DNA from: Syntrophaceae bacterium
GTDB lineage: Bacteria; Desulfobacterota; DTXE01
Assembly (NCBI GenBank): GCA_012962595.1
Contig: DTXE01000034.1
Span: forward strand, 1-7,892
Direction: 5' to 3'
DNA length: 7,892 nucleotides
The translations under genes and the position numbers were made by a program. Below are positions 6,428 to 7,892 of this stretch, one piece after another; positions within the stretch are counted from its first letter, which is position 1, and each line of letters opens with the position of its first letter. A model generated the notes under the pieces. The model saw only the letters and a program-made list of their open reading frames with translations, made no database searches and had not been told where the DNA came from.

Positions 6428-6937
6428 ATGTGGAAAAGACTCACTTCCATAATACTTCTGGCTACGGTTATAGGCTGTGGTTATGGATTCACTGGTGGTG
6501 TTAACAACCTACCACCGGATGTCAGAAGTATAGCCATCCCTGTTTTTTCCAATAATACCTCGGAATTGGGTATTGAAACAATATTCACCAATGCGGTCAT
6601 TGATGAATTTCTGCACAGCAATCTTTTGCCTATAAAGGATGAGTCTCAAGCCGATGCTGTACTTCTGGGTACTATTAAATCCATAGACATCTCATCTTTA
6701 GCCTATGATAGAAGAGATGTCTCTATACAAAACCGCCTCACCCTGTATCTAGATATAGTACTTAGAACACAGAAAGACGGAACAGTCTTATGGCAGGTTA
6801 AAAATCTTGCAGACAATCAGGAGTTTGAGGTCTGTTCAGACCCTGTGCGTACAGAGGCAAACAGAAAAGAGGCTATAAGGGAAATTGCCATTAGAACTGC
6901 AGAGAAAATCCATTATCGCACCTTTGAGAATTTTTAA
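6428..6937 (+). CDS. lptE: LptE-family LPS-assembly outer-membrane lipoprotein
   Basis: A 169-residue lipoprotein that plugs and stabilises the LptD beta-barrel during export of lipopolysaccharide to the outer leaflet. The N-terminus has a charged start (MWKR), a hydrophobic stretch and a lipobox VIGC with lipidation at C17. The next residue is glycine, not aspartate, which agrees with sorting to the outer membrane. After it comes GYGF, then LPPDVRSIAIPVFSNNTSELGIE, a pattern typical of LptE-family proteins, with a strand-rich body (DAVLLGTIKSI, LTLYLDIVLRT). A C-terminal helix (RKEAIREIAIRTAEKIHYR) follows. The length is usual for the family. No strong ribosome binding site is visible before the ATG. 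The TAA stop is directly followed by the ATG of holA, so the two genes form one unit. Confidence 0.88.
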   Translation: MWKRLTSIILLATVIGCGYGFTGGVNNLPPDVRSIAIPVFSNNTSELGIETIFTNAVIDEFLHSNLLPIKDESQADAVLLGTIKSIDISSLAYDRRDVSIQNRLTLYLDIVLRTQKDGTVLWQVKNLADNQEFEVCSDPVRTEANRKEAIREIAIRTAEKIHYRTFENF

Positions 6938-7892
6938 ATGGAACCCAGTGATCTCCTTTACCTCTTCTATGGAGAAGAAGGTTTTTTGATCGAAGAGGCC
7001 ATTAATGATATAAAGGGAAGGCTGATACATGGCTCCTTTAGTGATTTCAATGTGGAAGTCTTCTATGCCCCAGAAAATAGTCCATCTGAGATAATAAACA
7101 GCGCATATACTCTTCCAGCCCTCTCTGCAAAGCGACTCATTATTGTGAGAGACGCTCACAAGTTCTCCAGAGATCAATTGGATAAGTTCGTTCCCTATCT
7201 CCGAGAACCCTCCCCTACTACCTGCGCGGTGTTTATTTTTAAAGAGGTAGACATTAACGGTAGTTTTTTTAAAGAATTTAAGAAAACAGGGAAGATAGTT
7301 CGATTTCGTCAATTGTACGAGAGAGATATACCCACATGGATTAAAAGAGTGGTAGCCAGACTTAAAAAACGGATTACGGATGAGGCCTGTGAATATCTGC
7401 TCACCATGGTTGGCAGTAATACGGCAGATCTTTCAAATGAGATAGAGAAAGTCGCTCTCTATGTTGGAGATAAAAGACTCATTGAATTGAAGGATGTTAA
7501 ACAGTCAGTGGCAGAAACCCCCTTCCATTCCATCTTTGATTTGGTCCGATATGTGGGGGAGGGGAATGTAGAGAAGGCCTTAAGGGCGCTTCACAGTCTC
7601 TTGGAGACAGGAACCCATCCTTTAGTGGTGCTAAAGATGATCTCTCGCCAGTTTCGCTATATCTGGAAGGCTAAGGAAGTTATGGATCAAGGAGGGGACA
7701 GTGAGGCAGTTAGAAAAGATCTCAAAATATCGGGTTACTCTGTAAGGTCTTATATGGATCAGGCAAAAGGCATCACATATGAAAGAATACCTCACTATTT
7801 TGATGCAATCCTAACTTGCGACCTAGCTATAAAGTCCGGTCAAGCTAAGGAACAGATTCTCCTAGAAAAATTGATATTCGATTTATGCCTAC
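6938..7892 (+). CDS. holA: HolA: DNA polymerase III delta subunit (3' end cut by the window)
   Basis: The frame runs from ATG 6938 to the window edge: 318 complete codons with no stop, compared with about 330-345 for the family, so only the last few residues are missing. The delta subunit is the part of the clamp loader that opens the sliding clamp; it has an AAA+-like fold without a working ATPase site. Visible features are FYGEEGFLIEEAI (10-22) at the N-terminus, the KRLIIVRDA segment of domain I, IPTWIKRVV, then TMVGSNTADLSNEIEKVALY of domain II, a family-typical stretch around ETPFHSIFDLV, and the helical domain III (LKMISRQFRYIWKAKE). ATG directly follows the lptE stop, indicating translational coupling. 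The same leuS-lptE-holA order is known in E. coli. Confidence 0.93.
   Translation, partial: MEPSDLLYLFYGEEGFLIEEAINDIKGRLIHGSFSDFNVEVFYAPENSPSEIINSAYTLPALSAKRLIIVRDAHKFSRDQLDKFVPYLREPSPTTCAVFIFKEVDINGSFFKEFKKTGKIVRFRQLYERDIPTWIKRVVARLKKRITDEACEYLLTMVGSNTADLSNEIEKVALYVGDKRLIELKDVKQSVAETPFHSIFDLVRYVGEGNVEKALRALHSLLETGTHPLVVLKMISRQFRYIWKAKEVMDQGGDSEAVRKDLKISGYSVRSYMDQAKGITYERIPHYFDAILTCDLAIKSGQAKEQILLEKLIFDLCL

Noticed and set aside
6836..7312. 158-codon open frame on the minus strand.
   Set aside because: It overlaps the end of lptE and the clear HolA frame on the plus strand, and its translation shows no family features; it is a shadow of holA.

Overview
The window looks like chromosomal DNA of a Gram-negative (diderm) bacterium of moderate-to-low GC. 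An LPS-assembly lipoprotein (LptE) implies an LPS outer membrane. The order ribBA-ribH-nusB-leuS followed by lptE-holA reads to me like a Desulfobacterota ('delta-proteobacterial') or related uncultured lineage. That assignment is inference from gene order and protein flavour, not from a marker-gene comparison.

Layout. Positions 1-300 hold no gene I can support, but 203-279 form a strongly folded element that resembles an integron attC recombination site. Right after it (301-829) is a two-gene unit encoding a DUF4258 protein and a small YgiT/MqsA-type zinc-finger protein, a recognised candidate toxin-antitoxin pairing. Next (about 871-1119) are decayed remains of a second toxin-antitoxin module, hicB-hicA. 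The hicB relic has lost its middle and changed frame, and the hicA relic has lost its start and its 3' half. The first 1.1 kb is therefore an accessory patch that appears to have landed upstream of a housekeeping operon.

From 1216 to 5848 runs a tightly packed operon. RibBA makes both early riboflavin precursors and RibH makes lumazine. A single 975-codon frame then joins a complete NusB domain to a complete leucyl-tRNA synthetase. ribH and this frame abut with no spacer (TAG then ATG). The NusB-LeuRS join has no stop codon and no internal ribosome binding site, so it reads as a true fusion unless the sequence has an error at the junction.

At 5865-6269, on the opposite strand, sits a small cysteine-rich DUF1284 gene. 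It separates leuS from lptE (6428-6937) and holA (6938 to the window end, 3' truncated). In E. coli leuS, lptE and holA are consecutive, so the DUF1284 gene looks like an insertion into a conserved cluster.

The most notable points are the NusB-LeuRS fusion, the attC-like site beside the toxin-antitoxin pair, and the hicBA fossil.
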